Shown here in pieces: positions 8,206 to 15,376 of a DNA stretch of 20,513 nt. The position numbers and the translations under genes were made by a program. The stretch is taken from assembly GCA_964632395.1 (NCBI GenBank), contig CAZWES010000021.1:1-20513 (forward strand), read 5' to 3'. Source of the DNA: CAZWES01 sp964632395. GTDB lineage: Bacteria; Patescibacteriota; Gracilibacteria; Peribacterales; Peribacteraceae. Each line of letters begins with the position of its first letter. Position 1 is the stretch's first letter. The notes beneath the pieces were generated by a model. The model did no database searches and was not told the origin of the DNA. It worked only from the letters and a program-made list of their open reading frames with translations.

Positions 8206-8754
8206 TCAGGATTTTGTAGAAACCCCCTCCAACATCTCTACCAACCCCTCCTCCACCTCATCATCCACAGAAAGAGGCAATGTTCCCGTAACAATGTAAG
8301 CGGTAGCCCCCTTAACAACACCAACCTGATAGAACCTCCTCACCGGCATATCTGCAACCGGGCGGGCTGTGAAGATATGTAGGATGGTCTTCTTCCCATC
8401 AATTTCGATTTCGCGCTGTTCAATCTCGCTGTACTCGGGAGTTTGCGAAACGACTCTTATGCTTGCAAGGGCAAACTTCATGGGAGTAACGGAAGCTGCA
8501 ATCTTTTCTTTTGTAACCACAACATTATCCCTTTGGCCTTCGCGTTGATCTTTCATCTGAAAAGCAGCAATGGTTTCTTCTGGCACACCCTCTGCACGCA
8601 GAACCTCCTCCGAAACCTGTTCCCAGTCTGCAGGAATGCAAAGAGAAATTCCTTCGGCCTGAACGACTGTGTCGCAACTGCTGCCGCCACCGAAGCAGGC
8701 GGTTAGGGAGAGGGCGGAGGCGGAGATGATGAGGAGAGCTAGAGTGTGCTTCAT
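8206..8754 (-). CDS. DcrB/PsbP-like lipoprotein
   Basis: 182 residues. The N-terminus MKHTLALLIISASALSLTAC is a lipoprotein signal with lipobox L-T-A-C, the Cys being residue 20, followed by the flexible FGGGSS. The mature domain (GISLCIPADWEQVSEE, then VVVTKEKI, and a C-terminal YIVTGTLPLSVDDEVEE) has the length and strand/helix order of the PsbP/DcrB (Mog1-like) fold, a family of membrane-attached proteins of poorly known role. The family call is by resemblance only; the lipoprotein call is firm. The gene is convergent with the SLH protein (2-bp gap) and divergent from the FN3 surface protein, so it probably belongs to the envelope set. A broken second copy lies at 5070-5200, on the other side of the SLH gene. 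Confidence 0.85.
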   Translation of the reverse strand: MKHTLALLIISASALSLTACFGGGSSCDTVVQAEGISLCIPADWEQVSEEVLRAEGVPEETIAAFQMKDQREGQRDNVVVTKEKIAASVTPMKFALASIRVVSQTPEYSEIEQREIEIDGKKTILHIFTARPVADMPVRRFYQVGVVKGATAYIVTGTLPLSVDDEVEEGLVEMLEGVSTKS

Positions 8755-8762
8755 GGGGGTTG

Positions 8763-8771
8763 ATGGTAGCA
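8763..8771 (-). promoter_or_regulatory. Extended -10 promoter of the lipoprotein gene
   Basis: TG-C-TACCAT on the minus strand (8771-8763) lies 8 nt from the ATG at 8754. It has the TGn extension and keeps T, A, A and T of the -10 box. This spacing predicts a leaderless mRNA. An alternative TATAAC lies further up at 8779-8774, at the edge of the inverted repeat. Confidence 0.35.
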
Positions 8772-8776
8772 GGGTT

Positions 8777-8966
8777 ATAGTGGCGCGGGTATGTCCATTT
8801 CGTGCTCATAGTAACATAAGAATAGAGCAAAAGATGTTTTTCAACGCGCGAAGGACTACCCGCGCGGGACGGGAATTGTGCCCGAAATCGTGAGGCGGGC
8901 ATCAGCGTCCCCGCGCGGGTAGTCACTCAATCGCTGCGCGATTTCGTGACATACCCGCGCCACTAT
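8777..8966. repeat. Nested inverted repeats with four TACCCGCGC words between divergent genes
   Basis: Outer arms: 19-bp perfect inverted repeat, 8777-8795 and GACATACCCGCGCCACTAT at 8948-8966. Inner arms: 15-bp perfect inverted repeat, GACTACCCGCGCGGG at 8854-8868 and its complement at 8910-8924. All four arms carry TACCCGCGC, two on each strand. The loop holds further GC-rich complementary words (GCCCG/CGGGC). Each outer arm lies just before the promoter of one of the divergent genes and reads in the same sense toward it. The array could be operators shared by both genes or a GC-rich fold-back element. Confidence 0.75.
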
Positions 8967-8972
8967 CAACTA

Positions 8973-9001
8973 TTGAGCAAAATCGCTGTTTCTGCTATAA
9001 T
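8973..9001 (+). promoter_or_regulatory. Promoter of the FN3 surface protein gene
   Basis: TTGAGC (8973-8978), 17 bp, TATAAT (8996-9001) with a TGC extension before it. This is the best promoter in the window. The ATG at 9012 follows after 10 nt, so transcription would start at or next to the start codon, giving a leaderless mRNA. This decides the start. Confidence 0.7.
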
Positions 9002-9011
9002 TATGAGATTT

Positions 9012-11435
9012 ATGCGCAAACTCATAACACTCACCGCAATGGTCGTGGGATTGGTGGCAATTTGCATCCCGAAAACGGCTGCAGAAGCAGACTGGAATCA
9101 GTTTGATACGGTCGCGGGTTTCCCGATTGAGGTGACTGTTGATTCTTCACTCATCAATAAAATTTCAAGATACGAAGGCAAGAAAATTACACTGCTCGGC
9201 GAGTGCCCGGGTGGTACGATTGAGGAACGCTCATACGTGGAAGATGGCATTGCATCCTTCACTATCACAGAAGAATGGACTAGGAAATCGGGTCCGTGCA
9301 ACTTCACCATTGTGGATAACGAAGGAAAACAAATCGAACACGCCTCAGCTGAAATTTTCCCGGATGTAGTTGCAAGCAGAAGGCTGGAGTTTGTGGATGA
9401 TGAAGAGTTCATTGTGGATCGCGAAACTGAACTCAGGGCTGGCTTCTTTGATCAATATGGAAACATTGCAGCAAGCCAGATCGTACTTCTTTCCAGTGAT
9501 GCAGATATCGAGAAGGGTACCGAGGACATCGAGGGCTATGTACACTTCTTTGTTGTTCCGGAGCGCGGTGAAGAAATGTCACTGAGCCTTGTGGACACTT
9601 TGACCGGTGATAGCAAAAGGTTCAGGTTTTCCGTCACGGATCCATCTGCAGAAACCAGGAGCAACGGATCGCGAAGTAGCACTGTTACTCAACTTCTCGG
9701 AGAACTTATCCGTGCAAGTCTTCTTGATGAGTATCAAACAGGGGATGATGGCGACAATGGCAGAGGATCAAACTACGATCTTGTTGATTCGTTTGATGTT
9801 GTTGTGGGAGATGGCAGTACATCTACGCTTAATATCAATCAGCAGTATGATCTTACGATCACAGCGCTGAGCCGCGGAAAGAAAGTGAATTACGTGGATA
9901 GTGTGATCATAGAAACAACAGATGTTGATGCTGTCGTTCCTTCAAAATCGAAAAAGTTTAAGGCTGTTGGCCGCGGGGAGTTGATTGTTCCGCTTGCAAT
10001 TATGTTCCAGACTCCAGGGGAGCAGACTGTAACAGTTCGCGACGAGGCGGATCCCACAGAGATCTTTGGCAAAACCAAAGTGTGGGTGCTTGGCCGGGAG
10101 GGAACTGCGTCCAATCTGGATATCATCGTGGATGAATATCCAGAAATTACCGCAAGCAAAACTGTAACAATAAGCGGAACTGCTCCTGCTTACACAAACC
10201 TTCATCTTTTTGAAAGCAACGAGGAGGGTGGAGAGAAATTCATTGCAAAATCAAGTTCAGGAAATGACGGGAATTTCTCTTTCGATGTTTCACTGGATAT
10301 ATCAACGGAATTACACACGCTGCTCATTCGCGATCCGGAAGGCAGGGCAAACGAATCGGATCAGTTCATCATTATGGTTGATGCAAGCACGCCGGAACTC
10401 ATGAATGTTACGGTTGCACCATCAAGCGTTGCGCCTGGCGGAACGTTCACTGTGAGCATGAGGGCGGAATCCGGAGAATCAGTATGGGTCAAAATTGGCA
10501 GTGCGGATGAAGTAGAGCTCACAGAGGGTGATAGGGGATCGGATGGAATGAGCGTTTATGATGGAACTTTCACTGCCCCCGATCAGCCCGGAGTCATCAA
10601 AATTACGGTAAAAGTCAGCGATCGTGCAGGAAATGAAGTTACGGAAGAGGCATCACTCAAAGTCATCGCGTCGGCAACCGGAATTCCAAAAGTTATGGGT
10701 CTTTCTGCAAAGGTTCAGGATCAGGATGTTTTACTCACGTGGCATCCTGTTTCGCAAGCTCAGCGCTACAGAATTTACTTTGGGCCGGATTCCACAAATC
10801 TTACGCGGACTGTGGAGACAAGTGTGGCAACAACAAGCGTCAAGCTCACGGGGCTTAAGGCAGGGAAGTCATATGCATTTGCAGTTACGGCAGTTACTCA
10901 GATGGGTGAGGAGAGTACAGAGAAGAGCATGATTGTCACTGCAAGAACGCAAGGTTCCATTTTTAATCTCGCAGCAACTGGAATGGTCAACGGAGCACGG
11001 TTAATGTGGAAAGCGCTTTCGGATGAAAAAGTTCAGGCGTACCGAATCAAGTTTGGTGTGCAGAGTGGTGTTTACCCAGGGGAATACACTTTATCTGCAA
11101 GCGCAACGCAATACGATCTCCCTGATTTGATAAATGGGGTCACGTATGTTGTTAAACTTGAAGCGGTTAAGAAAAACGGAGAAGTAATCACAGATACGGT
11201 TGAAACAGAAGTTACAGCTGGGCAAAACGGAATGCCGGGGATTAAGCTCTCTACTCACGAGCCGCTTCCATTTACAGTCGGGAGCGGAGTGCATGGCAGT
11301 GCGCCAACAGTCAGGCCTAACAAGGTGCCTAGGAGTGGGGGAGGAGTGATGTCCTTCTTGGGTGTAGTCTGCTTGATGGCATGCTGGGGCTTCTCGCGGA
11401 AAATTTTCAATTATCAATTTTCAATTATCAAATAA
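9012..11435 (+). CDS. Exported Ig/FN3 surface protein with C-terminal membrane anchor
   Basis: 807 residues from the ATG at 9012. The open frame reaches back to 8946, but the promoter at 8973-9001 lies inside that extension. The start opens a signal peptide (MRKLITLTAMVVGLVAICIP, cleavage near TAA-E25). The N-terminal half is beta-rich and without a firm match. About 375-550 holds Ig-like modules (TVTISGTAPAYTNLHLFES; VAPGGTFTVSMRA). Two FN3 domains follow (about 558-645 and 649-740: LLTWHPV..AQRYRIYFG, then LMWKAL). The end has P-R-SGGG-V, a hydrophobic helix (about 777-795) and R-K, the three-part layout of sorting or anchoring tails, though the motif is not LPXTG. The last eight residues and the stop (NYQFSIIK) are encoded by an AT-rich repeat. 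Likely role is adhesion or envelope structure. Confidence 0.9.
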   Translation: MRKLITLTAMVVGLVAICIPKTAAEADWNQFDTVAGFPIEVTVDSSLINKISRYEGKKITLLGECPGGTIEERSYVEDGIASFTITEEWTRKSGPCNFTIVDNEGKQIEHASAEIFPDVVASRRLEFVDDEEFIVDRETELRAGFFDQYGNIAASQIVLLSSDADIEKGTEDIEGYVHFFVVPERGEEMSLSLVDTLTGDSKRFRFSVTDPSAETRSNGSRSSTVTQLLGELIRASLLDEYQTGDDGDNGRGSNYDLVDSFDVVVGDGSTSTLNINQQYDLTITALSRGKKVNYVDSVIIETTDVDAVVPSKSKKFKAVGRGELIVPLAIMFQTPGEQTVTVRDEADPTEIFGKTKVWVLGREGTASNLDIIVDEYPEITASKTVTISGTAPAYTNLHLFESNEEGGEKFIAKSSSGNDGNFSFDVSLDISTELHTLLIRDPEGRANESDQFIIMVDASTPELMNVTVAPSSVAPGGTFTVSMRAESGESVWVKIGSADEVELTEGDRGSDGMSVYDGTFTAPDQPGVIKITVKVSDRAGNEVTEEASLKVIASATGIPKVMGLSAKVQDQDVLLTWHPVSQAQRYRIYFGPDSTNLTRTVETSVATTSVKLTGLKAGKSYAFAVTAVTQMGEESTEKSMIVTARTQGSIFNLAATGMVNGARLMWKALSDEKVQAYRIKFGVQSGVYPGEYTLSASATQYDLPDLINGVTYVVKLEAVKKNGEVITDTVETEVTAGQNGMPGIKLSTHEPLPFTVGSGVHGSAPTVRPNKVPRSGGGVMSFLGVVCLMACWGFSRKIFNYQFSIIK

Positions 11436-11545
11436 TTTTCAAAATTCAATTTTCAATTTCCAAGTATAATTCTAAATACAACTATGTTTGATACTTGAAA
11501 ATTGATACTTGTTTGAAAATTGATACCTGAAAATTGAAAATTCTC
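11402..11545. repeat. AT-rich heptamer fold-back element
   Basis: The left arm (11407-11459) is built of CAATTAT, CAATTTT and related 7-bp words. The right arm (about 11490-11543) is built of their complements TTGAAAA and TTGATAC. Between them lies a core with TATAAT. The layout matches the elements at 981-1074 and 2844-2911 but with a different word. The left arm supplies the last codons and stop of the FN3 protein gene; the right arm ends 7 nt before the kinase start codon. Confidence 0.75.
11465..11470 (+). promoter_or_regulatory. -10 box in the repeat core, probably for the PfkB kinase
   Basis: A perfect TATAAT in the core of the AT-rich fold-back element, 79 nt upstream of the kinase ATG at 11550. 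No good -35 box is visible. If used, the right arm of the repeat would form the 5' leader. Confidence 0.35.
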
Positions 11546-11549
11546 TCCG

Positions 11550-12554
11550 ATGACCTCCGCATCAAGCTTAGCAGGCCCAGTCGACATCACCTCCATAGGC
11601 GGTGCCGCATTCGATGTTTTCATAAAAGCTCCTCATTCGGTTGCATCAAAAGATGGTGAAGAGTTCATCCAATACCCCCTCGGTGGAAAGATCAAGGTCG
11701 AAAGCGTTTTACAAAGTTGCGGAGGCGGTGCTACGAACACATCAGTTGGCTTCTCACATTTGGGTCTGAATGCCCGTTTCTGCGGAGTGATTGGAGATGA
11801 CGAATGGGGGCAGGGGATTCAGGAGGTCTTGAAAAAGGAGGGCGTAGATACATCAACTGCGATAATTGTTGAGGATGAGGTCTCGAGCTTCTCCATCATT
11901 CTTGTTGATCCGGATTCCGGAAAGCGAACGATACTCTATTCCCCAAACGTAAATGCGCATCTAAGCGATCCTGTTTTCCCCAAGGAACTTCTAAAACAAA
12001 GCCCGTGGATTTTCTTAAATCACCTGACAGATGTTTCCTGCGTAATTCTGGATGATCTTTGTGAAATTGTTTGTGGTTCTGAGGTCAAGCTTGCATGGAA
12101 CCCTGGCGGCTCACAAGTTCGCGAAGGTTTTGATGCTCCGGTCGTCTGTGATCTTCTTGCGCAGACAGATATTCTCTTTCTGAATTCCGAGGAAGCCAAA
12201 AAGTTCACACGGGCAAAAACAATTGAAGATGCTTTGAAGATTGGAACTCAGAATGGTGCAAAAGTTATGTGTGTTACAGATGGTTCGCATGGTGCATATA
12301 TTTCTGATGGGAAATCAACGTACTCATGTACTCAAATTCCAAAAACCGAAGTTGTGGATACAACTGGCGCGGGCGATGCGTTTGCAACCGGAGTCACATG
12401 GGCTGTTATCAGTGGTCTGACCTTGCAGGATGCTCTTAAGGCAGGTATGATTAGCTCTGCCAGCGTGATTTCCAAGATGGGGACTCAGGCTGGACTGCTC
12501 ACGGAAAGTGAGATGCGTCAAAAACTTTCTTCTACTCATCTACAAATAAAATGA
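11550..12554 (+). CDS. PfkB-family carbohydrate/nucleoside kinase
   Basis: 334 residues, the usual length for the ribokinase/PfkB family, which phosphorylates sugars or nucleosides with ATP. Seen in order: N-terminal strand and glycine turn (SIGGAAFDVF), the first signature with a Gly-rich substrate loop (CGGGATNTSVGFSHLG, then GVIGDDEWG), lid strands, and the second signature DTTGAGDAFATG starting at residue 270; Asp276 of GAGD is the catalytic base. A 10-20 residue tail precedes the first strand. The substrate cannot be read from sequence; ribokinase- and adenosine-kinase-type activities are both possible. There is no Shine-Dalgarno. It stands alone between two fold-back elements, with no pathway neighbour to name the sugar. 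Confidence 0.9.
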   Translation: MTSASSLAGPVDITSIGGAAFDVFIKAPHSVASKDGEEFIQYPLGGKIKVESVLQSCGGGATNTSVGFSHLGLNARFCGVIGDDEWGQGIQEVLKKEGVDTSTAIIVEDEVSSFSIILVDPDSGKRTILYSPNVNAHLSDPVFPKELLKQSPWIFLNHLTDVSCVILDDLCEIVCGSEVKLAWNPGGSQVREGFDAPVVCDLLAQTDILFLNSEEAKKFTRAKTIEDALKIGTQNGAKVMCVTDGSHGAYISDGKSTYSCTQIPKTEVVDTTGAGDAFATGVTWAVISGLTLQDALKAGMISSASVISKMGTQAGLLTESEMRQKLSSTHLQIK

Positions 12555-12569
12555 ATACAAATTGTTGTG

Positions 12570-12716
12570 TTGTTATAGGATTATATTGTTCGCCCGTCCG
12601 ACCATCGGGCGGGCAGAGCGAGTTAAATAGCGCTTTGCGACCATGTCAACTTCAATTTCTACAAAGCGGTCAAGGATCGCTCTGTCGAACAATATAGCAA
12701 TATAATCCTATAACAA
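12570..12716. repeat. 147-bp fold-back element with nested hairpins
   Basis: The ends are a perfect 19-bp inverted repeat, TTGTTATAGGATTATATTG at 12570-12588 and its complement at 12698-12716. Inside are a 10-bp hairpin GCCCGTCCGA-CCA-TCGGGCGGGC (12592-12614), AGAGCGA/TCGCTCT (12615-12621 with 12677-12683) and CGCTTTG/CAAAGCG (12631-12637 with 12662-12668). There is no coding potential. It is either a MITE-like element or a structured leader for the gene at 12726, whose ATG is 9 nt past its end; TATAAT and TATAAC boxes lie in the right arm. Confidence 0.8.
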
Positions 12717-12725
12717 TCCCTTGTT

Positions 12726-13337
12726 ATGTCCGAAGACCAACTCCTACACATACAAGAACTTATCGATTCCGCGATGAATTCGCTTAAAACCGCACGCAAT
12801 ATGGCATCGGAAATGACAGGCGTGCAGGATGTTACGCGACAGAAATATGTGGCGCAGGCTTCTGTGCCATCCTCAGTCGCAGCTTCCGCTCCGGGTAAAG
12901 TTGTGGAAGGGATTTTTGACGGGCAGAACATGGTGGATGGCGATGGGCAAACCTATCCTGTTCCTGCAAACTATGCGAGCAAAAGTAAGCTTGTGGAAGG
13001 CGATACCATGAAGCTTACAATCACAGAGGATGGAAAGTTCATCTACAAACAAATCCATCCGGTTGATCGCAGGACTGTTGTTGGTGCATTGATTCAAGAA
13101 GACGGCCAGTACAAGGTTCTCGCAGAAGGGAAGACTTACCGTGTGCTGCTCGCATCCGTCACGTTCTACCGCGCAGAAGTTGGCGATCAGGTCACAATCA
13201 TCCTGCCTAAAACCGAGGATGCGGTTTGGGGTGCAGTGGAGAATGTTATTCCGAAAGGCATGTCGGAGGCAGAGGCGCGTGAGATTATTCGGGCAGATGA
13301 AGAGGATGGGGAGCTTATGCCGGCTGTGGAGGAATAA
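12726..13337 (+). CDS. Conserved-looking hypothetical with a duplicated beta domain
   Basis: 203 residues, no signal peptide, probably cytoplasmic. The N-terminal 45 residues are helical (LLHIQELIDSAMNSLKTARN). Two similar units follow. Unit 1, about 58-100, has KVVEGIFDGQ, GQTYPVPANYASKSKLVEGD and MKLTI. Unit 2, about 115-162, has RTVVGALIQEDGQYKV, GKTYRVLLASVTFYRAEVGD and VTIIL. Both share the pattern V-V-x-G...G-x-T-Y-x-V...V/E-G-D...beta, so each is likely a small barrel. The C-terminus (GMSEAEAREIIRADEEDGEL) is acidic and helical. I recall similar proteins as lineage-typical hypotheticals in CPR genomes, but have no function to offer. It lies just downstream of a fold-back element and 23 bp before the TPR gene, on the same strand. 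Confidence 0.8.
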   Translation: MSEDQLLHIQELIDSAMNSLKTARNMASEMTGVQDVTRQKYVAQASVPSSVAASAPGKVVEGIFDGQNMVDGDGQTYPVPANYASKSKLVEGDTMKLTITEDGKFIYKQIHPVDRRTVVGALIQEDGQYKVLAEGKTYRVLLASVTFYRAEVGDQVTIILPKTEDAVWGAVENVIPKGMSEAEAREIIRADEEDGELMPAVEE

Positions 13338-13342
13338 AATCG

Positions 13343-13351
13343 TGGTATGAT
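13343..13351 (+). promoter_or_regulatory. Extended -10 promoter of the TPR protein gene
   Basis: TG-G-TATGAT at 13343-13351, 9 nt before the ATG at 13361. The TGn extension and five of six -10 bases are present; the -35 region is poor. A leaderless mRNA is predicted. The box begins 5 nt after the stop of the preceding gene. Confidence 0.45.
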
Positions 13352-13360
13352 CCGTGCCAC

Positions 13361-14818
13361 ATGTTCTTCTCACTCTCTAAACAAAAAAGGCGCTTTGCCC
13401 TGTATGCCATTGCTTCCGCCTTTTCCGTATTTTTGATAGCAGGAGTGGGGTACGTGCTTTCCAGCCAAACTACGATCCTGAGTTCTGTTTTTGGTATGAA
13501 TAAGGACGAGAATCGGGTTTTGCCTTCAACGCTCGAGGATTCCATGCAGTACCCCGTTCGCGTGGAGATACTCGTCCGCCAGGCAGAGGTAGAACTTGCA
13601 GCGGGGGAGGCAAATGAAGCAATCAGGCTTTACGAACGTGCACTTGAGCAGGGAGGAGATATAAAAGTTATGCGCAACCTTTTTGATGGTGCGCTGCTTG
13701 TTGGGGATATCAAAAAAGCGGAGTCAGTTTTGGGTTTGCTTTCCTTTCGTGGTGTCCCAGAAAGCACTCTGGATGCACTGCGCGGGTTGATGCTCATGCG
13801 AAAAGGAGAGCTGGCTCGCGCACGTCAGTTATTTGAGCAGAATATGCAACATGAGGAGCATAGTTTCGGTTTGCTTGTTACTTCCATTATCGAAGGAAAC
13901 CACATTGAAGCAGAAGGATACATTGAGTTATTGCTTAAAAGCCGTGATCCATTAACCGTTCACTCTGCTCAAACGATCAAAGGTGCGTATGATGAGTTTG
14001 CGCTTTTTGAAGATGGGCAGGAGGAACACGTGAAAACTCTGCTCGCGCGTGCGCTTGGGCAAATCGGGCAATGGCCTGTCGCGTCCGTTCTCCTTTCCGA
14101 AGTAACCGCAGATGAACCGCATTACCGCGATGCACACATACTTCGGGGCTATTCATACTTTATGATGGGTGAAGGTGAGAACGCGCTTGAGGCATTCGAA
14201 GCTGCGCACAGCATTGATCCCGAGAAAGCAGAAACGCAGTACTTTTTAGGGCGTATGCATGAAAGGCTGGGGAACGAACTGGAGGCAATGACTTTCTTCG
14301 GTTACGCACTACAAAACGGCTTCACTCCAAAGCGATCCGTGCGTGAGCGCCTCGCAAATCTTGCAATTGACCGTGGGTCTTTTGAAGAAGCAATCGGTCA
14401 ATTAATGGCGATTGTGGATGAGGGTGAAGCGGATGCAAAGATCTATCGGGAGCTCATCACTTTAGTTTTAGATCATAAAAAAGACACCGATCAGGCACGC
14501 GATCTTGCATTGCAGGCAGAAAAAGAAATAGGGGATAGCTCGGCAGAAGTCCTTGATCTAATCGGCTGGACCGCCTTTTTAATTGGCGATCTGGATGAAG
14601 CGGCAACTCATCTCCTTGCTGCAACTTCACAGGATCCAACACTCGCTTCTGCGTGGTACCATAATGGCCTGCTTGCGGAGCATGTGGGTGACAGAAATTC
14701 TGCTCTTGCCTCGTTTAGGCGTGCGTATGAGGAATCAATTGGGAGTGATCAGGATTTGGCTTTTAAGGCTGCGGAGAGGCATAATGTGTTGCTTGAGGGG
14801 GAAAATGAGAGTAGTTAG
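13361..14818 (+). CDS. Membrane-anchored TPR-repeat protein
   Basis: 485 residues. A short basic N-terminus (SKQKRRF) is followed by one hydrophobic helix (about 12-34), then a long helical domain, so a signal-anchor with the bulk outside the membrane is likely. Helix pairs of TPR type repeat along the chain. Examples are VELAAGEANEAIRLYERALEQ (near 75-95), LRGYSYFMMGEGENALEAFE (near 262), YFLGRMHERLGNELEAMTFF (near 290) and WYHNGLLAEHVGDRNSALAS (near 447). TPR arrays carry protein contacts, so this is probably an envelope scaffold or assembly factor; the partner is unknown. Its own promoter lies at 13343-13351, so it need not depend on the gene 23 bp upstream. Confidence 0.88.
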   Translation: MFFSLSKQKRRFALYAIASAFSVFLIAGVGYVLSSQTTILSSVFGMNKDENRVLPSTLEDSMQYPVRVEILVRQAEVELAAGEANEAIRLYERALEQGGDIKVMRNLFDGALLVGDIKKAESVLGLLSFRGVPESTLDALRGLMLMRKGELARARQLFEQNMQHEEHSFGLLVTSIIEGNHIEAEGYIELLLKSRDPLTVHSAQTIKGAYDEFALFEDGQEEHVKTLLARALGQIGQWPVASVLLSEVTADEPHYRDAHILRGYSYFMMGEGENALEAFEAAHSIDPEKAETQYFLGRMHERLGNELEAMTFFGYALQNGFTPKRSVRERLANLAIDRGSFEEAIGQLMAIVDEGEADAKIYRELITLVLDHKKDTDQARDLALQAEKEIGDSSAEVLDLIGWTAFLIGDLDEAATHLLAATSQDPTLASAWYHNGLLAEHVGDRNSALASFRRAYEESIGSDQDLAFKAAERHNVLLEGENESS

Positions 14819-14883
14819 GCCTTTACACCTCGTCGTTAATCCAAAGTTGCACATCAGCCCAGGATTGCACGTCTATATTCGTC

Positions 14884-14913
14884 GTTAGCCCCGCATTAAA
14901 ATGCGGGGCTAAC
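14884..14913. repeat. Perfect 13-bp hairpin, REP-like
   Basis: GTTAGCCCCGCAT, loop TAAA, then the exact complement. It lies 65 bp past the TPR gene stop without a following T run, so it is more repeat-like than a terminator. The word is a variant of the 32-bp palindrome at 19581-19612 (TTAGCCCCGCATT versus TTAACCCTGCACTT), marking a dispersed family. Confidence 0.7.
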
Positions 14914-14962
14914 AGATATGCTGCCAGTTCATACACAGACCGCAATCACCCAAATTTATAAC

Positions 14963-14995
14963 AAAAAGCCCACAACTTGTGCGGACTTTTTGTAT
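14963..14995. terminator. Bidirectional Rho-independent terminator
   Basis: AAAAAGCCCACAA (14963-14975) pairs imperfectly with TTGTGCGGACTTTTT (14977-14991). T runs follow the stem on both strands. On the plus strand it can end the TPR transcript. On the minus strand it could end any RNA entering from the 15.0-15.4 kb region. Confidence 0.55.
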
Positions 14996-15002
14996 TTGTT
15001 TT

Positions 15003-15376
15003 AGACCCTTCGCGAGCTATCAACGGGTTCCAAGAATTGGAAAGCCGCTGAGCCTGGTGATGGAAGGGGCGCGAGGAGGTTTCCCGCTAATCCCGTTTCC
15101 GGGATATACATTTCTGCCTTGCTTTGGTCCCTTGTTTCTCCTCGTGACCTGGCGAGGTCCCCGTGCCGCCTCGTGCATCGCATGGCAATGGACAAGGACT
15201 GGGGAGTAGGGGTGGAATCAGCAATCCAGGTAACCTCTTTTCCCGGAATGCTTTAGCGCAGAGCAGTAATGTGTAGGGAGGGTGATGTCACCGCCTCCAT
15301 GTCAGTCCTCCGCAATAGGGATTGAGAGAGGTGACAGGAGAGGCATGCAAGGTGCTGGTGGCATCACTCTCCCTAC
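15003..15376 (+). ncRNA. Candidate structured noncoding RNA of unknown class
   Basis: About 375 nt without a convincing gene, richer in G+C than its surroundings and dense in complementary segments. Stems seen: TTCCAA/TTGGAA around GAA (15028-15042); CGAGGAG/CTCCTCG (15072-15078 with 15138-15144) enclosing ATCCCG/CGGGAT (15090-15105); GACCT-GGCG-AGGTC (15146-15159); and a 17-pair stem, 15273-15289 with 15360-15376, enclosing GCCTC/GAGGC and TGTCA/TGACA. The 17-pair stem contains two G-U pairs that work only in plus-strand RNA; on the minus strand they would be C-A mismatches. This is the reason for the strand call. I find no RNase P core (GAGGAAAGUCC), tmRNA ends or SRP GGAA loop motif. Exact ends are unknown. 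Confidence 0.45.

Noticed and set aside
8946..9011. N-terminal extension of the FN3 protein
   Set aside because: The strong promoter TTGAGC-17-TATAAT lies inside it; the signal peptide starts at 9012.
15001..15195. 64-codon minus-strand frame in the GC-rich region
   Set aside because: Composition is not protein-like and the stretch is full of complementary stems.
15003..15376. RNase P RNA, tmRNA or SRP RNA
   Set aside because: The conserved cores of these RNAs are not visible on either strand by eye; a covariance search is the decisive test.
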